Shown here: piece after piece, positions 15,088 to 25,500 of the stretch
Layout: each line of letters begins with the position of its first letter
Position numbering within the stretch: the stretch's first letter is position 1
From: JASGDN01 sp049841275
GTDB lineage: Bacteria; Chloroflexota; Chloroflexia; Thermomicrobiales; UBA6265
Length of the DNA: 64,000 nucleotides
Assembly: GCA_049841275.1 (NCBI GenBank)
Contig: JASGDN010000088.1
Span: 1 to 64,000 of the forward strand
Direction of reading: 5' to 3'
Program-made: the position numbers and the translations under genes
The notes under the pieces: generated by a model
Database searches by the model: none
What the model was told of the DNA's origin: nothing
The model's input: only the letters and a program-made list of their open reading frames with translations

Positions 15088-15942
15088 TTATCTGACCGAT
15101 ATTTGGAGTCCTGCAAACACCGTGTGGAACATATCAAGGCGTCCATCCTCGGTGGGTGGGAAGGCCAAGGGCGTTACGTCTGACCCAAACACAAGGTAGT
15201 GTTCCGAGAGTTCGCCGCCCGGTCGGTAATGGTACATAAAGCTACGATGTTCAACGTGACACTGTACAAGATAGCTCGTCGACCATGAAGGGTGATTTGC
15301 GTCGGAATATCCTGGAAATCCTCGAACGAATGACTGTATGGTGAATGGTGGTGATACGGCATGGCGAGTTTGAACATCTTCAGCTGCCAGGGCGATTGCG
15401 GCTCCCTGGGTCAGTGCATATCGGAATTCAACTCGTTCTGGGCGGTGGTAGGGCTGTGTCGGATTGTATTCGTATTGATGTGCCAGTTCCGTGTTCGTGT
15501 CGTCGTGCCATTCCTTTGCTCGCCGGATTACATCACGAACGATTTTTCCGGCTTCAACCACAAGTACCCCACTCGACAGAATGGGTTCTGCGTGCTCCCA
15601 AAGCATTAGAGCAAATTGCGGCCATGTCTGGGCAGCCGGTCCCGTTTCATATAGATGAATTTCCTCGGTGCGTTGGAGGCTGGGTATCCTTTCATGTGCC
15701 TTTACCGTCTCTTCGGGAATGAGGAGCATGGCTTTTTGAAAGTCCTGATACGCGCGTTGATCGTACGCTCCAGCGAATGGATCAGCTCCCCAACGTAGTT
15801 GTCCATCCTGACCGCGTGCGTGATCAGGTAACGTAATCACAATCCCAATCGCGTCGGCAAGATCAGTCCTCCGGGATAGCTGTTGGTCGCTTTGGCGGGA
15901 ACTGCCTTCGAACGGATCGATAGCAATGTTATCGGTATTCAT
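15088..15942 (-). CDS. Hypothetical protein
   Basis: This 284-residue protein is not recognised. It has no signal peptide, membrane segment or clear catalytic motif, and is mixed alpha/beta with many aromatic and charged residues, for example DPFAGAYDQRAYQDFQKAML and MLWEHAEPILSSGVLVVEAG. The ATG at 15942 has GGGAG about 8 nt upstream. Base composition is AT-richer than the neighbours, which suggests recent acquisition. It sits alone between dispersed repeats and 288 bp or more from the MmeI-type gene. A role beside the restriction enzyme is possible but unsupported. Confidence 0.7.
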   Translation of the reverse strand: MNTDNIAIDPFEGSSRQSDQQLSRRTDLADAIGIVITLPDHARGQDGQLRWGADPFAGAYDQRAYQDFQKAMLLIPEETVKAHERIPSLQRTEEIHLYETGPAAQTWPQFALMLWEHAEPILSSGVLVVEAGKIVRDVIRRAKEWHDDTNTELAHQYEYNPTQPYHRPERVEFRYALTQGAAIALAAEDVQTRHAVSPPFTIQSFVRGFPGYSDANHPSWSTSYLVQCHVEHRSFMYHYRPGGELSEHYLVFGSDVTPLAFPPTEDGRLDMFHTVFAGLQISVR

Positions 15943-16057
15943 GGTGTTCGCTCCCATTCCCAGCGGAGACATGCTTCCGGAGGATGAAGGTTTAGGTGAA
16001 CATGGTATCAAGCTTCTCCCGATCGATGGGGCTGCTGGCGTCGGACCAGCTGTCTGC

Positions 16058-16230
16058 GCTATCGGCCGAACCTCCAGGCCGATAGCGGGGCCACCATGTC
16101 ACGATATCCGGCTTCGCCGGATGGGTCAGACCAGCTGACCCGCTACGGGACGTGGCTACCAAACCGAACCTAGCTTTAAGCTGGACGCGCTCCGCGCGGG
16201 GGCCTTCGCTCCGATCAGGATGGCATGGGC
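16058..16230 (+). repeat. Cluster of palindromes and dispersed-repeat copy C
   Basis: The 15943-16299 gap has no gene. It contains a 10-bp hairpin (GCTATCGGCC against GGCCGATAGC, 16058-16086), a second hairpin ATCCGGC-TTC-GCCGGAT (16106-16122) like the one at 14902, and a degenerate repeat block GGGGGCCTTCGCTCCGATCA followed by GGATGGCATGGG to about 16230. The same block occurs at 14928-14965 and 19225-19260. Confidence 0.6.
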
Positions 16231-16299
16231 ACTTTGACGTGAGGCTAACATAGCGGATGCCGTAGGGCCGGCTGGTTCGCTCGGGTTGACATGGGTGTT

Positions 16300-19098
16300 T
16301 TACCCCTTCGCCGATGGGGCGGATTGTTTCGTAGCGCGTTCAAGATTGAGGGCGAGGATGCGTTCGAGGATCTGTTCGTCGGTGGTGTCTGCTGGATCGT
16401 CGGTCCAGCCGTAGGCGGTCCAGACGGCGCGGTCCAGGGTGGCGTGGGCGTTTGCCAGCCAGGTGGGACGGGCGTTGTAGAGATTGGTGAGGGTGCGTTT
16501 CTTCAGCTCGGCCTCGGAGGCGTCGGGTGGATTGAGCCAGTTCTCTCGGAGTTCGTCGAGGCGCTTTGCGGCGGCGGCAATGGCCTGCGCGCGCGGATCG
16601 GTCACTGGTTCGGTGCCGGGAGGCCAGGGAAGCGGGAAGGTCTCGAAGCAGGTGGTGGGGGTGTAGCGGGGCCGGTCTTCGAGCGACGTTCCCATGCGGA
16701 GGGACCAGACCTCGTGCACGCGGGAGTGGAGGACGCCGAAGAAGTAGTCGTCCTCGCGCGCGAAGACAATCAACTGCTGATCAGGGACAATGCCGGTATC
16801 GAGCCATTGGAACACTCGGAACTTCGATACGGTCGGTGTGACGAGCATCCGGTGCAATCTTGCGATTGCAAGCCGGAGCTGCGGGCGGGGTTCTGCATGA
16901 AGCCACCACCGGTTGCGATAAGACGCACGATTGTTCTGCATTCTCAGCGGTTTAACCGTAGTAACGACGTACTCGAATGGAAGTTCATAGAGAGAAGCAT
17001 CTGACTCAGAAGTTGTGGCACCAAAGTCGACAATCCAGTTGTTTTGCCACCTTCCGGTGATAGAACGTCCGTTGTACCAAGGCTTTATGACATCGCTATT
17101 TTTGCGACCGTTTGGATTCGTCGGGGCAGCGAGCCAATCACGGGCAACCTCACCACTGATGTCAAATGGACCTTTCTTCGAGAAACCCATATAACCAACA
17201 CCAAGATTTTCTGGGAGTCGATTTGCAATTGTGATATCGACCAATGCTGTTAGGTCGCTGTTGATGGTATTCACCTTGACGCCGTCGAGGTGACGCTCAG
17301 ACTCTTCCCCGTTGTCGAATCCGACAATCGAGATTCGCACGGCGGCACCCTCGATGATCCACGGCTCATCAGACCAGGCCATATAGATGTCGCCGGTCTG
17401 TTTGATCCGTTTCAACACTTCACGATTGGCACCACCGCGAATGGAGTTCGTTGCAAGTAGACCGGCACGCTTGGCTTCGCCCGATGCTATTTCCTCGCGA
17501 GCCTTCTCGAAAAAGTAGCAACAAAGATCGCTGAATTGGGGAATCCGATTATCGTAAACAGAGAAGAGGTGTGTCACGTACGCATCGCCAAGTTCGTGAC
17601 GAATCTTGTTTCCGCCAAGGAAGGGTGGGTTGCCGACGATGTATTGGGCGGCGGGCCAGACCGCTTCGGTAACCGTGCCGTCATCGTGGAAGGCGAGGAG
17701 GGAGTCCTGAAGGCGAATGCTGTCCAGCGATTCGAGGATGGGTTCGGAATAGCCGAAGCCATTGCCAAGCATCCATTGGAGATAGCCGATCCAGATGACG
17801 ACCTGGGCGAGTTGCTGGGCGTAGTCGTTGATTTCCAGACCCACGACCTGGGTGGGGCGGATCGAGGGGGCGGCAATGGGCAACCCCTGATTCGCGGCGT
17901 AGGTGATGACTTCCTTCTCCAGCGAGAGCAGGCGTTCCAGGGCAACGTAGAGGAAGTTGCCGCTGCCGCAGGCGGGGTCGAGGACGGTGACGGCGGAGAG
18001 CTCCTCGATGAAGGCGTTGTAGATGGTCCGGTAGTCGCGCTGGCGGTTTGTCCGGGTCTGCGGCGTCGCGGCGGCATCCCAGGCGGCCTTTGCCGTATCG
18101 AGCCGGGCACGGACTTCGTCCCAGCGACGGCGAAGGGGCGTCATGATGACGGGATCGATGACGCGCTCGATGTCGGCGCGGCTGGTGTAGTGGGCGCCGA
18201 GCTGGGAGCGTTTGGCCGGGTCGAGGGATCGTTCGAAGAGGGTGCCGAAGATGGCGGGTTCGACGGAACTCCAGTCGAGGCGGGCCGCTTCGGTGAGGGT
18301 TGCGATCTCCCCGGCGGTGAGGTCGAGGACGTTCACGGTCGCGAAGAGGCCGCCGTTGAAGTATGGGATGCGTCGCAGGGCGAAGCGGCCTCCGGTGGAC
18401 ATGGATGCGAGCAGGCCGCGCACCTCGTCCGAGAAGGCGACCGGATCGTCCTTGCCGACGGCGAGCACCTCGGAAAAGACGGATTTTGGCAGGAGTCCGG
18501 CATCCTCGGCGAAGAGGCAGAAGAGGAGCTGCATCAGGAAGTGCGCGACGGCGTGTGGAGCATGGCCACGCGCATGCAGGCCGAGGGCGATCTGGCCGAA
18601 GCGGCGGGCGGCCTCCTCGGTGACGGCGGCGACGGTGAGATTCGGACGCAGGCTAGCGGGATCGGTGAAGACGGCGCGGAGAATGCGGAGGGATTCGGGT
18701 TCGGCGAAGGTGGTGAGGTCTATTTCGTAGACCTTCTTGACGGTGTTGGTGAAGTTGGTGTGGACCTCGAAGCGGTTGAGATCGCAGACGACGAGCAGGG
18801 GCGGATTTTCAAGGTCGTCCTTGTAGCGGAGCAACTGCTCGTAGGCCTTGACGAGGTTGGCGTGCTTGCCCTTGTATTCCCAGCCGAAGTAGCCGCGTTT
18901 CCAGACATCGGCCCAGCCATCGCCGCCGCCGGTCTTCGCGGTGCCACGTTCGAAGGTGTAGAAGGAGCCGTCGGGATCGGCCTGGGCAGGCGTGTCGACC
19001 CCAAGGACGTGACAGAGATCGATGAAGTGCTCCTGGGAGGCAGAACGCTCCTTGAGCGTGACACCGATCCATTTCTGCTGGAATTCGATGGGCAGCAT
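16300..19098 (-). CDS. MmeI-type (type IIL) restriction-modification enzyme
   Basis: This 932-residue single-chain enzyme combines endonuclease, adenine methyltransferase and target recognition. The N-terminal nuclease has the MmeI signature D-X9-EXK as Asp64 ... Glu74-Tyr-Lys76 (ADVWKRGYFGWEYKGK). A helical connector (LLFCLFAEDAGLLPKSVF) leads to GAHYTSRADIERV and the methyltransferase motifs DPACGSGNFLYVA and NPPFLGG. The C-terminal recognition domain contains WWLHAEPRPQLR and FETFPLPWP. All residues needed for activity appear intact, so it may cut and methylate. The start at 19098 follows AGGA by 7 nt. The gene stands alone, bounded by dispersed repeats. Classification as a stand-alone R-M enzyme rather than a defence-island methylase rests on the EXK site. 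Confidence 0.88.
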   Translation of the reverse strand: MLPIEFQQKWIGVTLKERSASQEHFIDLCHVLGVDTPAQADPDGSFYTFERGTAKTGGGDGWADVWKRGYFGWEYKGKHANLVKAYEQLLRYKDDLENPPLLVVCDLNRFEVHTNFTNTVKKVYEIDLTTFAEPESLRILRAVFTDPASLRPNLTVAAVTEEAARRFGQIALGLHARGHAPHAVAHFLMQLLFCLFAEDAGLLPKSVFSEVLAVGKDDPVAFSDEVRGLLASMSTGGRFALRRIPYFNGGLFATVNVLDLTAGEIATLTEAARLDWSSVEPAIFGTLFERSLDPAKRSQLGAHYTSRADIERVIDPVIMTPLRRRWDEVRARLDTAKAAWDAAATPQTRTNRQRDYRTIYNAFIEELSAVTVLDPACGSGNFLYVALERLLSLEKEVITYAANQGLPIAAPSIRPTQVVGLEINDYAQQLAQVVIWIGYLQWMLGNGFGYSEPILESLDSIRLQDSLLAFHDDGTVTEAVWPAAQYIVGNPPFLGGNKIRHELGDAYVTHLFSVYDNRIPQFSDLCCYFFEKAREEIASGEAKRAGLLATNSIRGGANREVLKRIKQTGDIYMAWSDEPWIIEGAAVRISIVGFDNGEESERHLDGVKVNTINSDLTALVDITIANRLPENLGVGYMGFSKKGPFDISGEVARDWLAAPTNPNGRKNSDVIKPWYNGRSITGRWQNNWIVDFGATTSESDASLYELPFEYVVTTVKPLRMQNNRASYRNRWWLHAEPRPQLRLAIARLHRMLVTPTVSKFRVFQWLDTGIVPDQQLIVFAREDDYFFGVLHSRVHEVWSLRMGTSLEDRPRYTPTTCFETFPLPWPPGTEPVTDPRAQAIAAAAKRLDELRENWLNPPDASEAELKKRTLTNLYNARPTWLANAHATLDRAVWTAYGWTDDPADTTDEQILERILALNLERATKQSAPSAKG

Positions 19099-19201
19099 TC
19101 GGTTCCTGATCCTCGTCGATGGGATGATTTGTCCTATGTAGAGGATAGCCGAACGGGCGCGTTTGGGGTGAGGATCGTACAAGGAGGAGGCAGTTTATCG
19201 A

Positions 19202-19260
19202 CCTGCGGCCGATTGTGCTTCGCACGGGGGTCCCTCGCTCCGCTCAGGATGACATGGGGT
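19202..19260 (+). repeat. Dispersed repeat, copy B
   Basis: CCTGCGGCCGATTGTGCTTC leads directly into a GGGGGTCCCTCGCTCCGCTC block and GGATGACATGGGG. This is the compact form of the repeat at 14828-14965 and lies just upstream of the MmeI-type gene. Confidence 0.75.
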
Positions 19261-19275
19261 GTTTGATTCAGGTGG

Positions 19276-19324
19276 GGCGATCTCCGTGCAATCGGACGGG
19301 GATCGCCCCTGCACGGAGATCGCC
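19276..19324. terminator. Large hairpin downstream of galM, probable bidirectional terminator
   Basis: A perfect 15-bp inverted repeat, GGCGATCTCCGTGCA (19276-19290) and its complement (19310-19324), has a 19-nt loop containing GGGGATCGCCCC. It is followed by TTTG on the plus strand. It lies 29 bp past the galM stop codon on the minus strand. Confidence 0.55.
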
Positions 19325-19352
19325 TTTGTGCGGCAGCCACGCCGGTTGTCGG

Positions 19353-20462
19353 TCAGTCCTCGTCGTCCATCTCGGTGCTGGCGGGCGGCGGGAAGCGGTA
19401 GATCGTGGTGGAGGTGAAGGTCTCGCCGGGCCGCAGCACGGTTGACGGGAAGTTCTTGTGGTTCGGCGAGTCCGGCAGGTGCTGCGTCTCGAAGCAGATC
19501 GCGTCCGATTGCCGGTAGAGCGCCCCGCTGTACCCGGCGATCGAGCCGTCGAGCGAATTGCTGGTATAGATCTGGACAGCGGGTTCGGTGGTCAGGACTT
19601 CCAGCACGCGCCCGGAGAACGGGTCCTCCAGGCGGGCGGCCATGACGAGGGCATCCGTCTCGGCCTCCGCGCGGTCGAGCAGGAAGGCGTGGTCGATGCC
19701 GCGTGCGATGGCGACCTGCGGGTTCTCGGCGTCGCGCATCGCGTCGCCCAGCCGCTTCGGTTCCCGGAAATCGAGGGAATTGCCATCCAGCGAGGCGAGC
19801 TCGCCGGTCGGGAGCTGGTCGGCGTCGGTCACGGCGAAGTGGCTCGCGAAGACCTGCATGACCTGCTCATCGACCACGCCGCCGCTCTCGCCATTCAGGT
19901 TGAAGTAGACGTGGTTCGTGAGGTTGACCACGGTCAGCTTGTCGGTGGTTGCGGTGTAGGCGAGCTTCAGGCCGTCGTCCGCCGTCAGGGTGTAGGTGAC
20001 GGTGGCGGTCAGGGTGCCGGGGTAGCCCTCGTCGCCGTCCGGCGAGACGTGCGTGAAGCGGACACCGGGGCCATCTTCCGTCTCGACGGCCTCGGCATCC
20101 CAGACGTACTTGTCGAACGGGCGGGCGCCGCCGTGGGCGCTGTGCGGCGCCTTGTTGGCGGTGACGTGAACGGTCTCGCCGTCGAGCGGGAACTGCGCAT
20201 TGCGAATGCGGTTGGCGAAGCGCCCGAGAACGGAACCAAAATGCGGGTTCTTGCCGAGGAATCCGGCGAGGTCGCGGAAGCCGAGGACGATGTTGGCGCG
20301 GTCGTCCTCCTCGTCCGGGACCCAGAGCTCCTGGATGGCGGCGCCGTAGGCAATGAGGGCGACGGCGATCGTGCCGTTGTCCAGGACGAAACGTTCGACA
20401 TCCTTGCCGTCGAATGTGCCGAATGGCGTGCGTTCGAGGGAGACGCTGTGCGTTGCGGTCAT
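19353..20462 (-). CDS. galM: Aldose 1-epimerase (mutarotase)
   Basis: The 369-residue protein is a complete galactose mutarotase, which interconverts alpha and beta anomers of aldoses in the cytoplasm. It shows the family beta-sandwich signatures: YGAAIQELWVPD, NIVLGFRDL, GSVLGRFANRIRNAQFPLDG, NKAPHSAHGG, the catalytic His in VNLTNHVYFNL and the catalytic Glu in CFETQHLPDSPNHKNFP. There is no signal peptide. No other sugar gene is adjacent. A DinB-like gene lies 52 bp upstream on the same strand. Confidence 0.95.
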   Translation of the reverse strand: MTATHSVSLERTPFGTFDGKDVERFVLDNGTIAVALIAYGAAIQELWVPDEEDDRANIVLGFRDLAGFLGKNPHFGSVLGRFANRIRNAQFPLDGETVHVTANKAPHSAHGGARPFDKYVWDAEAVETEDGPGVRFTHVSPDGDEGYPGTLTATVTYTLTADDGLKLAYTATTDKLTVVNLTNHVYFNLNGESGGVVDEQVMQVFASHFAVTDADQLPTGELASLDGNSLDFREPKRLGDAMRDAENPQVAIARGIDHAFLLDRAEAETDALVMAARLEDPFSGRVLEVLTTEPAVQIYTSNSLDGSIAGYSGALYRQSDAICFETQHLPDSPNHKNFPSTVLRPGETFTSTTIYRFPPPASTEMDDED

Positions 20463-20514
20463 GTGGGCCTCTCTGCGGGCGTGAGGGATACCCCTCCGGA
20501 TGGCCGGACCTCGT

Positions 20515-21060
20515 CTATGGAATGGCGTCGAGATCGACGAGGCGCTGGGCGGCGATCGCCTGGATGTAGCCGAGGTGTTCGCGGTAGTGACTGCCGAGGT
20601 AGTCGGCGAGCGTATCGATCAGCCGGGTTTCCCCCTCGTCCTCGAACCCAAGCTCGCGCGCCGGCGCCCGATATTGCTGTTCGGAGAGGGATTCGAGCAG
20701 GGCGACGAGCTCGTCCTGGCTTTTTCTCCATACCTGGCGGACCTCGTCCGGTGACGCATCGAGCGTCCTGGCCCGGATGGCCTCGTTGATGGCGTCGATG
20801 CCCTTGCTCCAGGTGACCTCGTCGATACCGAGGAACTCACGCTGGATTGCGTGGTCGCGCATGCGGGCGATATCGGCCCGGTCCCACCAGGCGACGTGGG
20901 CGACATGGTCGCGGATGTTCCAGCCGGCGGCGTCGGTCGGCTCCAGCCAGACCTCGTCCGGCAACAGGTCGACGTAGCGAGCGAGGGCGGTGGACGACGC
21001 ACGCGAGTCGGCGATCAGGTCCTGCTTCGTGCGCAGGCGGGTGCGCTTGATGTTGGGCAT
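20515..21060 (-). CDS. DinB/ClbS-like four-helix-bundle protein
   Basis: The 181-residue protein is mainly helical, with metal-ligand-like histidines in GWNIRDHVAHVAWWDR near residue 50 and in LGSHYREHLGYI near the C-terminus, as in the DinB/YfiT/ClbS (DfsB) superfamily. Members are metal-dependent transferases or hydrolases of varied substrates, and some confer resistance. The substrate cannot be predicted here. The ATG at 21060 is chosen because the family helix begins soon after it. It lies between galM and the molybdopterin-binding gene on the same strand. Confidence 0.75.
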   Translation of the reverse strand: MPNIKRTRLRTKQDLIADSRASSTALARYVDLLPDEVWLEPTDAAGWNIRDHVAHVAWWDRADIARMRDHAIQREFLGIDEVTWSKGIDAINEAIRARTLDASPDEVRQVWRKSQDELVALLESLSEQQYRAPARELGFEDEGETRLIDTLADYLGSHYREHLGYIQAIAAQRLVDLDAIP

Positions 21061-21117
21061 GGGCGGATGACTCCTGAGCGGGGAGGCGAACGTCGACGGT
21101 GACGAGGTCATCCTATC

Positions 21118-22191
21118 CTATTCGTTCTCGTCCGGTTCGTTCGCGATCTCGGCCTCGTAGGGCGGAAACCGCCAGCTGGTCGTGCGGTCGAGCAGGCCGC
21201 CGTACCCTAGGGCGGCGAGGTCGTCATTCTCGATCCGTTCGCCGGCCATCACCCAGGGGAGGACGAGGTCGGCGACGGTCGATTTCGAGTACATGGAGCA
21301 GGAGGCGAGGTTGACGACGGGGATGTTTTGCGCGGTGTAGCCGAGCCAGAACATCGAGCCGGGATGCGCGGGAGCGCCGAGGCGGACAATCTCCGCATCG
21401 AATTCGGGAAGCGCCTGGATGGTGGCGTCGAGCGGGTCCATCATGTTGCCTCCGGCGCTGAGGAGGAGGGTGGCACCGTCGGCGAGCAGGTCCTGGGCGG
21501 CATTGGTGACGGCAGCTGGATCGCTGGGGACGTGAGCGAAGCGGAGGACCTCCGAGCCGTACCAGACGAGCTTGCGGCGGACGGTCTCCTCGAAGCGATC
21601 ACGCACGCGCGGATCGAGGCCTTCGGTGACGATGACGCCGGCGCGATGGAGCAGGAAGGGCTTGACCTGGATGGCAGGATGATGCCGTTGGCTGAGATAG
21701 GTCTCGATGTCGGCGAGGGCCTGGCCGGGAATGGCGACGGGGGCGATCTTCGCGCCGGCGACGACCTTGCCGGGGAGGACGGGCAGGCGGTCGACGGCGG
21801 TGAAGACGCCGATGCCGGCGTGACGGTTGATGGTGAAGATGGCCTCGGCGTCGACGCGGAGCAGGCCTTTGCGGGTGGCCTCCAAGTTGACCCGGCTCTG
21901 GACGGGTTTCCGTTGGGCGACGCCATCGCCGGTCAGTGCGGTGGCGAGGCGTTGGGCTGCGGTGTCTTCGAGCACATCGCCGGGATCGAGCCGGACGGCA
22001 TGGATGGGGGTGTCGAGGGCGACCAGGAGGGATGCCATCATCGGGAGATCGTCGGCGATGAGGGATTGGCCTTTGCGGAAGGCGCGACGCCCGGTGCGTG
22101 GATCGGTCACGGTGTGGGTGAGGACGAGCCCGGCGAAGGCTGGGATGGTATTGGGCGTGATGTCGCCGGGGCGAAGGATGACGGGGTGCAT
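21118..22191 (-). CDS. Molybdopterin-binding (MoaB/MogA-like domain) protein
   Basis: This 357-residue protein has a C-terminal MoCF-binding fold: the phosphate-binding loop LLSAGGNMMDPLDATIQAL near 255-270 matches the Gly-Gly-X-Ser/Asn...Asp pattern of MogA/MoaB/MoeA, followed by GAPAHPGSMFWLGY. The N-terminal half (ILRPGDITPNTIPAFAG, then HAVRLDPGDVLEDTAAQRLA) is found in MoeA-related proteins thought to act in molybdenum-cofactor use or in redox maturation. It lacks the full MoeA domain set, so its exact reaction is uncertain. CRISPR array 2 begins about 317 bp upstream. Confidence 0.8.
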   Translation of the reverse strand: MHPVILRPGDITPNTIPAFAGLVLTHTVTDPRTGRRAFRKGQSLIADDLPMMASLLVALDTPIHAVRLDPGDVLEDTAAQRLATALTGDGVAQRKPVQSRVNLEATRKGLLRVDAEAIFTINRHAGIGVFTAVDRLPVLPGKVVAGAKIAPVAIPGQALADIETYLSQRHHPAIQVKPFLLHRAGVIVTEGLDPRVRDRFEETVRRKLVWYGSEVLRFAHVPSDPAAVTNAAQDLLADGATLLLSAGGNMMDPLDATIQALPEFDAEIVRLGAPAHPGSMFWLGYTAQNIPVVNLASCSMYSKSTVADLVLPWVMAGERIENDDLAALGYGGLLDRTTSWRFPPYEAEIANEPDENE

Positions 22192-22508
22192 GCGGATTTG
22201 GCTCCGGCGTGGCGAGAGGGCAGGATATAGGCCCGGCTAGAGAGGGGCCGTCGGTGGGCGGCGGTTGCTTCGCGGGGGATCTTGGCATTGGGAGGGGGTG
22301 GCGTGCAATGCCGAATCGGGTAGGTCCGGTGAGGAGAACGGGAGTGTCGTTGTGGCATGCGCGAAACGGGAGCGGGTGTCAACGGGGCGGGAGGTTCGCG
22401 CGGATTTGCGATGCAGAGGGGGTAGGCATTGGGCGGGCGATTGGCGATACTGTCGTCAGGCGGCGGTCCGGGTGACAGCTGGAAGGCTGGAAAGCGGGGC
22501 TGAGCGCT
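22192..22508 (+). promoter_or_regulatory. Leader of CRISPR array 2
   Basis: These 317 purine-rich bp lie upstream of the first intact repeat. The degenerate repeat is at the opposite end of the array, so this is the leader side and transcription should run rightward. No gene is visible. A short AT-containing stretch, GGCGATACTG near 22446, might contribute to a promoter. Confidence 0.6.
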
Positions 22509-25500
22509 GTTGCACCCCGTCTTCGGACGGGGTGAGGATTGAAACCACGAGACGGCACCCGCATGGATGTACGACGTATCGGTTGCACCCCGTCTTCGGA
22601 CGGGGTGAGGATTGAAACAGGATTGGGTGATCCCGGAGGTGACGATCATTGATGCGGTTGCACCCCGTCTTCGGACGGGGTGAGGATTGAAACTCGTCGA
22701 TGAACACGCGTTCGGCGAGGAACGACCGTGGTTGCACCCCGTCTTCGGACGGGGTGAGGATTGAAACCTGACGAGTATCAAGATGCCGTGTTGGTGGGAG
22801 TGATGTTGCACCCCGTCTTCGGACGGGGTGAGGATTGAAACCAGAGCTTATGTGCAGAGTTCGAGTGCTTACTTCTGTTGCACCCCGTCTTCGGACGGGG
22901 TGAGGATTGAAACTGCATCTGGCATCGACTTTGGCGCGATTGGCAGTGCGGTTGCACCCCGTCTTCGGACGGGGTGAGGATTGAAACAATGATTATGTAA
23001 ACGCCTTTTGAGTCTGGGTCGGGGTTGCACCCCGTCTTCGGACGGGGTGAGGATTGAAACACCCCGCACGAGGTGTTCGCGGACCTTGCCACGGCGCGTT
23101 GCACCCCGTCTTCGGACGGGGTGAGGATTGAAACGCCACCGGCGCGCAGACGTAGCACGGCCCGTGCCCGGGTTGCACCCCGTCTTCGGACGGGGTGAGG
23201 ATTGAAACACGACACGACGAGGAAGGGATGCCACTCCGGATCGGTTGCACCCCGTCTTCGGACGGGGTGAGGATTGAAACAGTTGCACTACGGAGGAGGG
23301 CGAGGAGTACTGGATCGTTGCACCCCGTCTTCGGACGGGGTGAGGATTGAAACCCGGAAGAGCCGCGAGACATGCCGCCATATCCGATGTTGCACCCCGT
23401 CTTCGGACGGGGTGAGGATTGAAACTCCCGCGTGCTCCGGCTCGACGCGCGAGCGGAGGACCGTTGCACCCCGTCTTCGGACGGGGTGAGGATTGAAACT
23501 GCCTCGCCTCGTACGCGGTCGTATACCCATCGCACCGTTGCACCCCGTCTTCGGACGGGGTGAGGATTGAAACCCGGACGTGATGGACGGGTGGACGCTC
23601 AGCGCGCAGTTGCACCCCGTCTTCGGACGGGGTGAGGATTGAAACTCTCAGGAGTCTCGTCGCCTCGTCATCCTCTCCGGCGGGTTGCACCCCGTCTTCG
23701 GACGGGGTGAGGATTGAAACCGCAACCCGGCGGCGGCGGCGAACCTCACGCCGAAGTTGCACCCCGTCTTCGGACGGGGTGAGGATTGAAACAGCTTCGC
23801 GCGGAGCCGGTCCGCCGCCGCCTGCGGTTGCACCCCGTCTTCGGACGGGGTGAGGATTGAAACGCGTCGAAGATGCCGTTGTAGCTCCCCGGCGAATCGA
23901 GTTGCACCCCGTCTTCGGACGGGGTGAGGATTGAAACAACGTCACCAAGGAATATTCGTCACTCACGATCCGGGTTGCACCCCGTCTTCGGACGGGGTGA
24001 GGATTGAAACGTCCGGTGGCGGCAGCGGCGACGAGTGTGGTCCCCGTTGCACCCCGTCTTCGGACGGGGTGAGGATTGAAACCGCACCTCGAACCGGCTG
24101 ACCTTGGCATCACTGTGTTGCACCCCGTCTTCGGACGGGGTGAGGATTGAAACCTGCTTGCTGGGGGCGACAACATCGCGGGGGCCGATCGTTGCACCCC
24201 GTCTTCGGACGGGGTGAGGATTGAAACCGGGTGGCAATCGCACGCTCTACATGGACATGGGCGGTTGCACCCCGTCTTCGGACGGGGTGAGGATTGAAAC
24301 GTGGCAACGTCGATTGGAGCGTGCGTCATGACTCCAGTTGCACCCCGTCTTCGGACGGGGTGAGGATTGAAACCAGTCGTGCCCGGCAAGGGGATCGCGA
24401 AGAACGACGTTGCACCCCGTCTTCGGACGGGGTGAGGATTGAAACAGGTGATGCTAGAGGTTATCGGGAAGAAAAAGACGGTTGCACCCCGTCTTCGGAC
24501 GGGGTGAGGATTGAAACCTAGCCCAAATCCGGCAGAGAAAATGTACTTCATCTTGGTTGCACCCCGTCTTCGGACGGGGTGAGGATTGAAACGTCTTGGT
24601 CGTGAGCTGAAAGTGTCGGTATGGTCCGCGTTGCACCCCGTCTTCGGACGGGGTGAGGATTGAAACCGCCGGTCCTATTGGCGCCATCACCTTCACGCGG
24701 AGAGTTGCACCCCGTCTTCGGACGGGGTGAGGATTGAAACCCTCGGTCAAAGAGGCGGCCGTAGCGCCGAAATGGGATGTTGCACCCCGTCTTCGGACGG
24801 GGTGAGGATTGAAACCGGTGTCAGGTGCCGGGTCGTACTGCTGACCCAGACGTTGCACCCCGTCTTCGGACGGGGTGAGGATTGAAACAGGATGCCGCCA
24901 AACAGGCTCATCGAAGGCTCCTTGTTGCACCCCGTCTTCGGACGGGGTGAGGATTGAAACACGGCACCCGCGTTTGTCCATGCCGGAGTCCGGATCGTTG
25001 CACCCCGTCTTCGGACGGGGTGAGGATTGAAACAGGAGCGGGACTCGGTTGGATGGTTTGTTAGGCGCGTTGCACCCCGTCTTCGGACGGGGTGAGGATT
25101 GAAACGTCTGCCACACCTGCGACAACCCGCCCTGCGTGAACGTTGCACCCCGTCTTCGGACGGGGTGAGGATTGAAACCGCTGACGTCATGGCAGCATCA
25201 CCACACACGGTTCGTTGCACCCCGTCTTCGGACGGGGTGAGGATTGAAACTTGCTCTAATCCTCTTTGAACGGATCACGATAGACGTTGCACCCCGTCTT
25301 CGGACGGGGTGAGGATTGAAACAGTTCTTCATCGGGGACGGCGCTGCCTGCCAAGCCGTTGCACCCCGTCTTCGGACGGGGTGAGGATTGAAACAGTGCG
25401 TCCGGTGCCGAGTCTGTCACTGCATCTGTCAGTTGCACCCCGTCTTCGGACGGGGTGAGGATTGAAACCCGAGTTGCGCCCGGAGCGCCTTGATCCCCTC

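Noticed and set aside
17536..19266. 576-codon plus-strand frame antisense to the MmeI-type gene
   Set aside because: The opposite frame has clear enzyme motifs; this one is Gly/Glu/Asp-rich low complexity from GC-rich codon bias.
22192..22508. Possible protein gene in the array 2 leader
   Set aside because: Open frames here are Arg/Gly-rich and run into the repeats; the position fits a leader.
23282..23288. GTTGCAC at the start of a spacer as an extra partial repeat
   Set aside because: Only 7 bases match and the spacer has normal length; chance similarity.
22869..24551. Long minus-strand open frame across CRISPR array 2
   Set aside because: It is made of translated repeats every 24 residues and is an artefact of the array.
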